The notes under the pieces were generated by a model. The model worked only from the letters and a program-made list of their open reading frames with translations, was not told where the DNA came from and searched no databases. A program made the position numbers and the translations under genes. From contig JADMII010000010.1 in the NCBI GenBank assembly GCA_015478665.1, positions 1 to 64,000 of the forward strand: 64,000 nucleotides of DNA, given 5' to 3'. Below are positions 28,810 to 36,067 of this stretch, piece after piece. The first letter of the stretch is position 1, and every line of letters begins with the position of its first letter. Origin of the DNA: Dehalococcoidia bacterium. GTDB lineage: Bacteria > Chloroflexota > Dehalococcoidia > DSTF01 > JACRBR01.

Positions 28810-28850
28810 GACGGGCGGCACATCATGTGCCGCCCGTCTTCATTTCTCCG
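28810..28850 (+). terminator. Strong hairpin terminator
   Basis: GACGGGCGGCAC at 28810-28821 pairs perfectly with GTGCCGCCCGTC at 28827-28838 around a 5-base loop, followed by TTCATTTCTCC. It ends the transcript of the secreted helical protein gene 24 bases after its stop codon. Confidence 0.75.
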
Positions 28851-28911
28851 GCGGTTCCCTGATCCCGCGTCACCGCCGTCGCTGCTACGCTGCCCGGCGA
28901 GGAGGCCCGCC

Positions 28912-29286
28912 GTGACCGCACCAGCGATGCGTCAGTTCTCCGTCCGCAACGCCGACCGCGACGCTGTGCTCGCCCCGCGGGCGCGCCTCGCGTCGTCGTA
29001 CATCGACCGCTTCCTGGGGCTCATGGGGCGCAAGGGCATCGAGCACGGCGGCGGCCTGCTGCTGACACGGAGCGCCTCGATCCATTCGTTCTTCATGCGA
29101 TTCCGCTTCGATGCCGTGTTCGTCGACCGCGAGAACCGCGTCACGAAGACGGTCTCGGCGATGCGTCCGTGGTGGGTCGCGTTCGGCGGACGCGGCGCCA
29201 GGGACACAATCGAACTTCCCGCCGGCACCGTCGCCGCGACGGGCACGCAGCCGGGCGACCGCATCGAATACGGCGACCCGGCCTGA
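28912..29286 (+). CDS. DUF192 family protein
   Basis: 124 residues of the DUF192 fold, a small beta-barrel-like domain of unknown biochemical role found in bacteria and archaea. Characteristic blocks are SSYIDRFLGLMGR, SIHSFFMRFRFDAVFVD, and AGTVAATGTQPGD near the end. This copy has no signal peptide. GTG 28912 is favoured because GAGGAGG lies at 28899-28905, six bases upstream; a TACGCT -10 candidate at 28886-28891 implies a very short leader. Confidence 0.8.
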   Translation: MTAPAMRQFSVRNADRDAVLAPRARLASSYIDRFLGLMGRKGIEHGGGLLLTRSASIHSFFMRFRFDAVFVDRENRVTKTVSAMRPWWVAFGGRGARDTIELPAGTVAATGTQPGDRIEYGDPA

Positions 29287-29495
29287 GACTGGCGCGCGCG
29301 CGAGGCGTCCGGCGTCGGCGCGGGACGATGGTTATAGCCGATGCGTATAGGAGGTGACCGTTGGCATCGATCAGCGACTGATTCTTGACAGACAGCAACT
29401 ATTCTTCGACCGCTGAACCGCTACGCTCACCACAACGCGACACCGGGCGGGATGGATCGCTGTCGCGACCCCGGCCGTGTGAAGGGAGAAGTACC
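29287..29495. other. Intergenic region with an orphan Shine-Dalgarno sequence
   Basis: AGGAGGTGA at about 29350-29358 is an almost perfect anti-16S complement. Downstream at proper spacing is only a TTG opening a six-codon frame (TTG 29361, stop 29379). TTGACA occurs at 29385-29390 but no -10 box lies 16-18 bases after it. No other gene is visible. Confidence 0.35.
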
Positions 29496-29642
29496 ATGGC
29501 TCTGCTGCTGATCGTGCTGGCGCTGCTGATCGTGCTGTTCATCGGCCTCGCGGCCTTCGTCGCGAAGCTGTTCTTCATCGGCTTCATCCTCGTCATCGCG
29601 CTCGCCATCTACGGCGCCTTCACGCTGGTCCGGCGCGCCTGA
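29496..29642 (+). CDS. Small hydrophobic membrane protein (48 aa)
   Basis: The product is almost entirely hydrophobic: two membrane-spanning segments rich in Leu, Ile, Val and Ala with one Lys between them, ending in VRRA. It resembles the ~50-aa 'hydrophobic proteins' annotated in many actinobacteria and Chloroflexota, whose role is unknown. The start ATG 29496 is supported by AAGGGAGAA a few bases upstream. It is monocistronic as far as can be seen. Confidence 0.55.
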   Translation: MALLLIVLALLIVLFIGLAAFVAKLFFIGFILVIALAIYGAFTLVRRA

Positions 29643-29899
29643 TCGTCGATACCGTGACGCGGTGCCTGGAGTCGACAGGCGCCGCATACGAAGCTCTCCG
29701 ATGCCGGGCGCTCAGCGCTTCGTCTCGTCGCCCATTGCGCTCCCAAACGAGGATACGCGGCGCTACATCGCAAGATGGTTGCAGGCGGCCGCTCTACGTC
29801 AGCGTGATCAGTCGCCGTGCCCGAACAATGCACAGCCGGCCGGGACCGCGAGCCGCCGCGACCGATGCTGCTCCACCGGCCAGGCGCGGCAGCGAACGA

Positions 29900-31048
29900 C
29901 TACGCCCGCTCGTCGTTTGTGAGGATCAGCGTGCCGGCGGCGTGGAACATGCCACCGACGCCGTGCGCGATGCTCGTCCGCACGCCGGGCAGCTGGTTCG
30001 CCGCTTCGCCGCGCAGCTGCCGCACGGACTCCTGAATGGCAAACATCCCGTACATGCCCGTGTGCGTGTAGCTGAGGCCGCCGCCGTTCGTGTTCAGCGG
30101 GAAGTCGCCGCCCGGCGCCGTCCGCATCTCCTCGAAGAACGGACCGCTCTCACCCTTGCCGACGAAGCCGAGCGCCTCGAGCGCGAACATCGGCGTGTGG
30201 GCGAAGGCGTCATAGAACATCGCGTGGTCGATGTCGCTGCGCTCGATGCCGGCTTCAGCGAAGGCGGAAGCGCCGGAGACCTTGAAGGCGCGCGACTCCG
30301 TGAAGTCGTGCATCTGGCTGATCATCGAGTGCTCCGACGACTCTCCCGTCCCGAGCACGTACACGGGCTTCTTCGGGAAGTCCTTGGCCCGCTCCGCCGA
30401 GACCACCACGAGGGCGCCGCCGCCGTCGGTGACGAGGCAGCATTCCAGCAGATGGAACGGGTAGGCGATGATCCGCGAGTTCAGCACGTCGTCGACCGTG
30501 ATCGGCTCGCGCATCATCGCCCGCGGGTTGGTCTCCGCCCAGCGTCGCGTCGCGACGGCGACGGACGCCAGCTGTTCGTGCGTCGTGCCGTACTCGTGCA
30601 TGTGCCGCAGGAAGGGGAGCGTGAAGCGCGTCGGCGGCCCGGCGACGCCGTACGGCGACTCGAACTGCGAGCCCAGCATCTGCGGCGACTGCCCGAAGCC
30701 GCCCATGCCGACGCGCGAGCGGCCGCTCTCGCCGTGCGTCACCAGCGCGGTCGTGCAGAGCCCGGCGGCGATGGCCGCGGCGGCGTGCCGCACGTGGATC
30801 ATGAATGAGCAGCCGCCCACCGACGTGCCGTCGATGTAGGTCGGGGTGATGCCGAGGTACTCGGCCACCGCCACCGGCGACTGGCCGGCGCAGAGGACGC
30901 CGTCGATGTCGTCCTTCGTCAGGCCGGCATCCGCGAGCGCCGCCCGCGCCGCCTCCGCGTGCAACTCGATCGCCGACTTGTCCGGGATGACCCCGACCAT
31001 CTCCGTCTCGCGCGCGCCGACGATCGCGGCGCTCATGCGCAGGCTCAC
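29900..31048 (-). CDS. Thiolase-family protein (SCP-x/acetyl-CoA acetyltransferase-like) with active-site Cys
   Basis: 382 residues of the lipid-transfer/thiolase group. Unlike the gene at 2216, a cysteine is present in the expected place (GTSVGGCSF, Cys80). The later YDAFAHTPMF and the LNTNGGGLSYTHTG block correspond to the C-terminal catalytic loops. Its start overlaps the stop of the DUF35 gene by four bases, so the order here is DUF35 then thiolase, the reverse of the first pair. Fatty-acid or steroid-type acyl-CoA degradation is likely; the substrate is unknown. Confidence 0.85.
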   Translation of the reverse strand: MSLRMSAAIVGARETEMVGVIPDKSAIELHAEAARAALADAGLTKDDIDGVLCAGQSPVAVAEYLGITPTYIDGTSVGGCSFMIHVRHAAAAIAAGLCTTALVTHGESGRSRVGMGGFGQSPQMLGSQFESPYGVAGPPTRFTLPFLRHMHEYGTTHEQLASVAVATRRWAETNPRAMMREPITVDDVLNSRIIAYPFHLLECCLVTDGGGALVVVSAERAKDFPKKPVYVLGTGESSEHSMISQMHDFTESRAFKVSGASAFAEAGIERSDIDHAMFYDAFAHTPMFALEALGFVGKGESGPFFEEMRTAPGGDFPLNTNGGGLSYTHTGMYGMFAIQESVRQLRGEAANQLPGVRTSIAHGVGGMFHAAGTLILTNDERA

Positions 31049-31461
31049 GGCGCACCCCCGCTCGGCTCGAAGAGCGGCAGCGTGATCTCGTCGCTCTGCC
31101 GCTCCCAGGTCACCTGCAGCGGCAAGTCGATCGGCAGGTTCTCGGGCTTCGGCTCGACGCCGACGATGTTCGTCATCATCCGCGGTCCCTCTTCCAGCTC
31201 GACGACGGCGATGACGTAGGGCACGTCGTCCTTGAAGCCGGGCGCCGGACGGTGGCTGATCACGTACGAGTAGAGGCGCGCCTTGCCGCTCGCCGTGAAC
31301 CAGCCGACGTCGTCGCTGGCGCAGCGGGGGCAGAAGGGGCGGGGGAAGAAGTACGCGCGGCCGCAGGCGTTGCAGCGCTGGAGGCGCAGCTCGTGGCGCC
31401 GGGCGCCGTCCCAGAACTCCTGCGTCTCAGGCGTCGGCTGCGGCAACGGTCGCTTGGGCAT
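31045..31461 (-). CDS. DUF35 Zn-ribbon/OB-fold protein, partner of the second thiolase
   Basis: 138 residues with zinc ribbon Cys30, Cys33, Cys44, Cys47 followed by an OB-fold. It is paralogous to the protein at 3458 (shared EFWDGARRHEL N-terminus) and expected to bind the thiolase encoded next. ATG 31461 lies seven bases after a GATACT -10-like box, so the mRNA may be leaderless. A 9-bp inverted repeat brackets that box and touches the start codon. Confidence 0.85.
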   Translation of the reverse strand: MPKRPLPQPTPETQEFWDGARRHELRLQRCNACGRAYFFPRPFCPRCASDDVGWFTASGKARLYSYVISHRPAPGFKDDVPYVIAVVELEEGPRMMTNIVGVEPKPENLPIDLPLQVTWERQSDEITLPLFEPSGGAP

Positions 31462-31484
31462 CGCCTTGAGTATCGCAAGGCGAT
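31460..31484. promoter_or_regulatory. Operator-like inverted repeat over the DUF35/thiolase promoter
   Basis: ATCGCCTTG (31460-31468) and CAAGGCGAT (31476-31484) are perfect 9-bp complements with a 7-base spacer that contains most of the GATACT -10 box. A dimeric repressor bound here would block both polymerase and the start codon. Confidence 0.55.
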
Positions 31485-31499
31485 CTCGTTAGGGGAAGG

Positions 31500-32052
31500 C
31501 TGCGCGACGTCAGCGCAACCAGGCGGATCCGCACGGTCTCGACATAGTCCCAGCCTTGCAGTGATGTACTCCCGGAAGGTCGTCGTATTCCACCAGAGGT
31601 AGTACCCGCCGCCTAACCCAACGAAAGAATCGGTGTCATACGGAAACGACAGTCGCGACCAAATCTCCGTGACCGTAATCCACGTCTTCCCACCATACGT
31701 CGTACACGTCGTACCGCCCGCTCGTCGTGACGTTCACGGCAGCGCTCACGCGCCCGGCTGCAGCCGCTGCGGCCGATCAAGGGGACGAAGGCGCGACGCG
31801 AGATGCGCCTTCGAGGAATGCGCCACCCGGCGGCGCTTGGCTGACGACCGTTACCGGCTCGCCGATCTGCAACGTACGCGTGCACGTCTGCCGGTCGGCT
31901 GCCAGCTCTCGGACGGCCTTCGCGCGTGCTCGCGGCAGCGTCACCGCAGAATCGGCGACTGAGCAGCCGCCGGACGCCAGACGCGTCCCCTGTTGCTGGA
32001 CGATCGCCATGTCAAGAGTCCAGGTGGCTCCAGCGCCCCGCTGCGATGACAT
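31500..32052 (-). pseudogene. Probable decayed gene of unknown function
   Basis: A minus-strand reading path runs from ATG 32052 through GEPVTVVSQAPPGGAF. It meets an in-frame TGA at 31779-31777 and continues in the same frame as VSAAVNVTTSGRYDVYDVWWEDVDY. It then needs frame changes near 31643 (to YDTDSFVGLGGGYYLWWN) and near 31575 (to GWDYVETVRIRLVALT). Each piece looks protein-like, but no family is recognised. Codon use is less GC-biased than in the neighbours. It is either a true pseudogene or a locus with sequencing errors. Confidence 0.35.
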
Positions 32053-32084
32053 GTATCTTCGCAGAGAGTAAGGTCAGGCGGCTC

Positions 32085-32170
32085 ACCGGTGGCGTCACCG
32101 GTCGGCAATCGCTCGCAGGAGGATCGTCGCGCCGGACTGCACCCGTCCGCGCTCAGCCGGTGGCGTCACC
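32085..32170. promoter_or_regulatory. Two related palindromic sites upstream of the AOR gene
   Basis: ACCGGTG-GCGT-CACCGGT (32085-32102) is a perfect 7-4-7 palindrome. A second copy of its 14-base core, CCGGTGGCGTCACC, recurs at 32157-32170, 71 bases further on. Both lie upstream of the TACACT -10 candidate at 32256-32261, suggesting binding sites for one dimeric regulator. Confidence 0.45.
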
Positions 32171-32255
32171 CGCTCGACCCGTCGCTCGCCTCAGTCCTGC
32201 CTACGGACCTTCCCCTTCACCTTCTACTCCCCGCCGCCTTGGCTCATACTCTTGA

Positions 32256-32261
32256 TACACT
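32256..32261 (+). promoter_or_regulatory. Candidate -10 box of the AOR gene
   Basis: TACACT, the same hexamer used at glpK and other starts in this window. Transcription from about 32268 would give a leader of about 127 bases to the ATG at 32395. No good -35 box is present, which would suit an activator-dependent promoter. Confidence 0.35.
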
Positions 32262-32394
32262 GTCTCCGCGCATCGACGTCGGTACGCCGCCCCCTATCCA
32301 CACACCTGCAGGCGCGCTACGGTTACAGCGTGCCTCCGCGTCCTCTCGCGCAGGCGCGCTCGACTCCGCAGACATTCGCCGAAGGAGCTGGCTC

Positions 32395-34416
32395 ATGCTG
32401 AATGGCGCGATCAACGGCAAGATGCTCAACGTCCGGCTCAACGCCGGCACCATCGAGCCGGAGCAGATCCCCGAAGACCTCTACCGCACCTACCTCGGCG
32501 GCTACGGCATCGGCTCGCGGCTGATGTTCGACCGCATCCCGGCGGGCGCCGACCCGCTCGGCCCGGAGAACGTCCTCGGCCTCTTCCCCGGCCTGCTCAC
32601 CGGCACGCCCTTCTTCGGCATCCGCTACCAGGCCGTCTCGAAGTCGCCGAAGACCGGCGGCTGGGGCGATGCCAACTGCGGCGGCGACTTCGGGCCGTTC
32701 CTGAAGAACGCCGGCTGGGACGGCGTCATGCTCTATGAGAAGGCGCCGAAGCCCGTCTACATCCACATCGACGACGAGAAGGTCGAGATCAACGACGCCT
32801 CCGACCTCTGGGGCATGCAGGCCATCGATGTGGAGATGGCGCTGAAGGACCGGCACGGCAAGAAGGCCAGCGTCGCCTGCATCGGCCCCGCCGGTGAGAA
32901 GCTGTCGCTGATGGCGGGCATCTGCAACGAGCGCGGCCGGCTCGCCGCGCGCAGCGGCCTCGGCGCCGTCATGGGCTCGAAGAACGTCAAGGCGATCGTC
33001 GTCAACGCGTCGAAGAACATCATCGGCTCCAGCCCCGACGTGATGAAGCACGTCCGCACCTCGCTCGATGAGTTCTCGAAGCCGCTCGCCAACTTCTTCC
33101 GCACGTACGGGACGACCGGCATCACCAACGCCTCCGCGATGTCCGGCGACGCGCCGGTGAAGAACTGGGGCGGCGTCGGCATGGTCGACTTCCAGGCCGG
33201 CATGGTGCTCAGCGGCGACAACTTCAACCGCAAGATGGACAAGAAGTACGCCTGCTGGCACTGCCCCGTCGCCTGCGGCGGCGAGTCCTACGCCTGGGAC
33301 GAGATGGAGAACGAGGCACAGAAGCGCATCGCGAGGCGCAACGAAGAGGCGGCGCAGCTCACGGCCCAGCTCGCCTCCACGGCGGAAGACCAGCGCCAGC
33401 CGATCGAGGCGAAGCTGAAGAAGATCGAAAACGACAATGCCGCCGACGCCCAGGTGAAGAACGACCCCCGCTTCCCCTACCCGCATCACACGCACCGCGC
33501 GGAGTACGAGACGGCGACCGCCTTCGGGACGATGATGCTCAACGACGACATCAACTCCCTGCAGTACGCCAACCACCTCTGCAACCAGTACGGCCTCGAC
33601 ACCATCGCCGCCGGCTCGACGCTCGCCTTCGCGATGGAGTGCTTCGAGAACGGCCTGATCACCAAGGAAGACACGGACGGCATCGAGCTCCGCTGGGGCA
33701 ACACCGACGCCATCATCGATGCTCTGCACAAGATCGGCACCAAGGACGGCGCCTTCGGCGAGCTCTTCGGCGATGGCGTGCGAGCGGCGTCGAAGAAGAT
33801 CGGGCCGAAGTCGGTCGAGTTCGCGATGGAGGTCGGCGGTGAGGAGCTGCCGATGCACGACGCGAAGCTGCAGCCGGAGTACTACACGACGTACAAGCTC
33901 GACGCCACGCCGGCGCGCCACACCCAGTACGAGGGAGCCGGGCGCCCGGGCTGGGGCCTGCTCAAGGCGCCACAAGATCGCACGCAGGCGACCGACCGCG
34001 GCGCCGCCCACAAGGACGCGTCCGAGTACATGCACATCGTCAACGCCGCCGGCATGTGCCAGTTCATCATGATGGCCGCCCCGAACGACCGCATCCCGGA
34101 GTGGATCAACATGGAGACCGGCTGGGACATGTCGATCGACGAGACACGCGAGGTCGGCGAGCGTATCGCCAACATGCGCATGGCATTCAACGTGCGCGAG
34201 GGCGACATCGTCACGAAGCGGCGCATCCCGCAGCGCCTCTCCGGCGTCGAGACGAAAGAGGCGGGCCCGCACAAGGACATCTCGCTCGACACGCACACGC
34301 TCGAGCAGGACTTCCTCGCGGCCTGCGACTGGGACGCCGAAACGGCGACCCCCAGCAAGCGCAAGCTCGACGCACTGGGCCTCGCTGACGTCGCGGAGAC
34401 GATCCAGGCGCGTTAG
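32395..34416 (+). CDS. aor: Tungsten-containing aldehyde:ferredoxin oxidoreductase with a coiled-coil insertion
   Basis: 673 residues. AOR-family enzymes oxidise aldehydes to carboxylates using a tungstopterin and one 4Fe-4S cluster. The N-terminal pterin-binding domain shows GGYGIGSRL and the long TGTPFFGIRY...TGGWGDANCGGDFGP block. Cluster cysteines are Cys287, Cys290 and Cys294 (CxxCxxxC) and a late Cys555 (AAGMCQF). Between CPVAC and the conserved EYETATAFG (Glu370) lies an extra ~65-residue, charged, Gln/Glu/Lys/Arg-rich coiled coil that ordinary AORs lack. ATG 32395 follows GAAGGAG by seven bases. The tungstate transporter genes lie 21 kb away; substrate and ferredoxin partner are unknown. 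Confidence 0.92.
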   Translation: MLNGAINGKMLNVRLNAGTIEPEQIPEDLYRTYLGGYGIGSRLMFDRIPAGADPLGPENVLGLFPGLLTGTPFFGIRYQAVSKSPKTGGWGDANCGGDFGPFLKNAGWDGVMLYEKAPKPVYIHIDDEKVEINDASDLWGMQAIDVEMALKDRHGKKASVACIGPAGEKLSLMAGICNERGRLAARSGLGAVMGSKNVKAIVVNASKNIIGSSPDVMKHVRTSLDEFSKPLANFFRTYGTTGITNASAMSGDAPVKNWGGVGMVDFQAGMVLSGDNFNRKMDKKYACWHCPVACGGESYAWDEMENEAQKRIARRNEEAAQLTAQLASTAEDQRQPIEAKLKKIENDNAADAQVKNDPRFPYPHHTHRAEYETATAFGTMMLNDDINSLQYANHLCNQYGLDTIAAGSTLAFAMECFENGLITKEDTDGIELRWGNTDAIIDALHKIGTKDGAFGELFGDGVRAASKKIGPKSVEFAMEVGGEELPMHDAKLQPEYYTTYKLDATPARHTQYEGAGRPGWGLLKAPQDRTQATDRGAAHKDASEYMHIVNAAGMCQFIMMAAPNDRIPEWINMETGWDMSIDETREVGERIANMRMAFNVREGDIVTKRRIPQRLSGVETKEAGPHKDISLDTHTLEQDFLAACDWDAETATPSKRKLDALGLADVAETIQAR

Positions 34417-34475
34417 CGTACGCGCGGCCGGCTGCTGCTGGACGAGCCGCGGAGGCCAAAGCAGAACATCGGCAC

Positions 34476-34545
34476 GGGCGGGCCTCTGTGCCCGCCCCTC
34501 ACTACCGGATGGCAGGGGCGGGCCTCACGCGGGCCCGCCCCTTTC
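34476..34545 (+). terminator. Twin GC-rich hairpins after the AOR gene
   Basis: GGGCGGGC...GCCCGCCC (34476-34497, 6-base loop) is followed by a perfect 10-bp stem GGGGCGGGCC...GGCCCGCCCC (34515-34541) and TTTCCTTCG. The second is a credible intrinsic terminator; it also faces the convergent thpR gene. The two hairpins share the GGGCGGGCCTC core and look like a duplicated element. Confidence 0.6.
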
Positions 34546-34569
34546 CTTCGCCCGGCCCGCATCATGCGG

Positions 34570-35166
34570 CTACTGGAGCGCGAAGACCGCACGCGCGCGG
34601 TAGCTCGCGCCGCCACGGCCGGGCGTCGACTGCATCAGGCTCACGGCGTCCGCGCGGAACGGTGGCAGCGGCGACGGCGTGAAGCGCTCGACGATCGCGG
34701 CCAGCCGCTCGCGCTCCGACGCCGGCGTACCGTCGCGCACGCGGCCGAGCGTCAGGTGGGCGTCGAACGGTCGCTGCTCGCTCGCGAATCCCAGCGGCGA
34801 CAGCCCCGCTTCAACGCGCGCGGCGAGCGCGGACAGCGCGGGCGTGTCGCCACGAACGCCGACCCAGATCACGCGCAGACTGCGGCGGCCGCCGAACGAA
34901 CCGACGCCCTCCGGCCGCAGCCCGAGCGCCCGAACGCCGGCGAGCGCTCCCGCGAGCGCCGAGCGGAGCGCCGGCACGCGCGCTTCGTCGGTGGCGCCGA
35001 GGAACTTCAGCGTGATGTGGACGCCCTCCGGCCGCACCCAGCGCACCGCCTCGCCGGCGCCCGCGCGTCGCAGTGCCGCGGCCGTATCGACGAGCGCCGC
35101 CCGCACGGCCTCGGGCAGCTCGATGGCGACGAACAGGCGGAGGGCCGGCGATGCTCCAGCTTTCAG
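34570..35166 (-). CDS. thpR: RNA 2',3'-cyclic phosphodiesterase (ThpR/LigT), probable CTG start
   Basis: A 2H-phosphoesterase that opens 2',3'-cyclic phosphates on RNA. The two signature HxT motifs are HITLKF and HLTLGR. The first usual start codon is GTG 35106, but that would remove the family's conserved N-terminal strand LRLFVAIELPEAVR, which is encoded upstream in the same frame. The only plausible start there is CTG 35166, placed seven bases after GGAGG (35178-35174). This gives a 198-aa protein, close to the family's usual size. It follows the amidohydrolase gene by 22 bases. Confidence 0.82.
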   Translation of the reverse strand: MKAGASPALRLFVAIELPEAVRAALVDTAAALRRAGAGEAVRWVRPEGVHITLKFLGATDEARVPALRSALAGALAGVRALGLRPEGVGSFGGRRSLRVIWVGVRGDTPALSALAARVEAGLSPLGFASEQRPFDAHLTLGRVRDGTPASERERLAAIVERFTPSPLPPFRADAVSLMQSTPGRGGASYRARAVFALQ

Positions 35167-35188
35167 CGTCCCGCCTCCGCTTCCGCCG

Positions 35189-36067
35189 TCAGAGCCCCAG
35201 CAACTCGACGGCGTTACCGCCCAGCACCGCCGTCAGCTCGTCCTCCCGCAGGCCGGCGTCACGCGTGCGCGCGAGCGCCTTCGCCTGCGTCACGAGCGGG
35301 AAGTCGCTGCCCCAGAGGATGCGTTGGACGCCGACGAGGTCGATCGCCCGCCGGTAGATCGTAGGGTCGTACAGCAGGTGCTCTGCCGACGTGTCGAAGT
35401 ACGTCGTTTCGAGCGCGGCGCGGACTTCGGGCATCAGGGTGTAAAACGGCAGGCCGCCGCCCAAGTGGGCGGCGATGATCGTGACGCCGGACGCCGCCCC
35501 GGCGAAGGCCGCCAGCGCCTCGATGCGCAGTCCGCGCTTGCCGCCGTACGGGTGGCCGACGGGCTCACTGGCATGAAAGAGCAGCGGCAGGTCGTATGCC
35601 GCGGCCGCCCACGCCAGCACGTCCGCCTCGTCGCTGTCCGCCAGGTCGTAGCCCAGGTCGTCCGGCCGCAGCTCGCCGATCCCCCGCGCGCCCTGTGCCG
35701 CCAGCGCGCGGATCTTCGCGCGCGGGTCGCCGGGTCGCACCGTCGGCGCCTCATCGCCGGCGGTATGACCGACGCCCGTCAGCGACACCGAGACGAAGGG
35801 GATCAGCCGGCCGCCGGAGCGTGACGCCGCGTCGAGGATGTAGGCGTTCGTCTCGTCGATCAGCGCTTCGTCGCGCCAGGCGAAGTTGGCGATGACGGCG
35901 TGGCCGACGCCGGCATCGTCCATCGACGCCAGCAGCTCGTCGGCGGTTGCCATCACCGCGCGCGGCTCGGCGTAGATCGCCGAGAATGCCGGCTCCGTCG
36001 CGAGGATGGCCGCGCGCCGCTCGCGGACGGATGGTGGGAAGACGTGCGTGTGCGCGTCGACGATCAC
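35189..36067 (-). CDS. Amidohydrolase-family TIM-barrel hydrolase
   Basis: 292 residues of the amidohydrolase_2/ACMSD-like group. Metal ligands are visible as DAHTH (His6, His8), a central His in LLFHASEPVGH, IIAAHLGG and the late WGSDFP aspartate. Such enzymes hydrolyse or decarboxylate small cyclic substrates; the exact reaction is not readable. ATG 36067 overlaps the stop of the lipoprotein gene by four bases. It belongs to an aminotransferase-lipoprotein-amidohydrolase-thpR operon. Confidence 0.82.
   Translation of the reverse strand: MIVDAHTHVFPPSVRERRAAILATEPAFSAIYAEPRAVMATADELLASMDDAGVGHAVIANFAWRDEALIDETNAYILDAASRSGGRLIPFVSVSLTGVGHTAGDEAPTVRPGDPRAKIRALAAQGARGIGELRPDDLGYDLADSDEADVLAWAAAAYDLPLLFHASEPVGHPYGGKRGLRIEALAAFAGAASGVTIIAAHLGGGLPFYTLMPEVRAALETTYFDTSAEHLLYDPTIYRRAIDLVGVQRILWGSDFPLVTQAKALARTRDAGLREDELTAVLGGNAVELLGL

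Noticed and set aside
29385-29413. TTGACA as a -35 box for the small membrane protein gene
   Set aside because: No -10-like hexamer lies 16-18 bases downstream; the nearest TACGCT is 31 bases away.
32089-32394. Upstream extension of the AOR frame to 32089
   Set aside because: The added ~100 residues are Pro/Leu/Ser-rich without homology and include the palindromic sites and promoter; ATG 32395 has a strong ribosome binding site.
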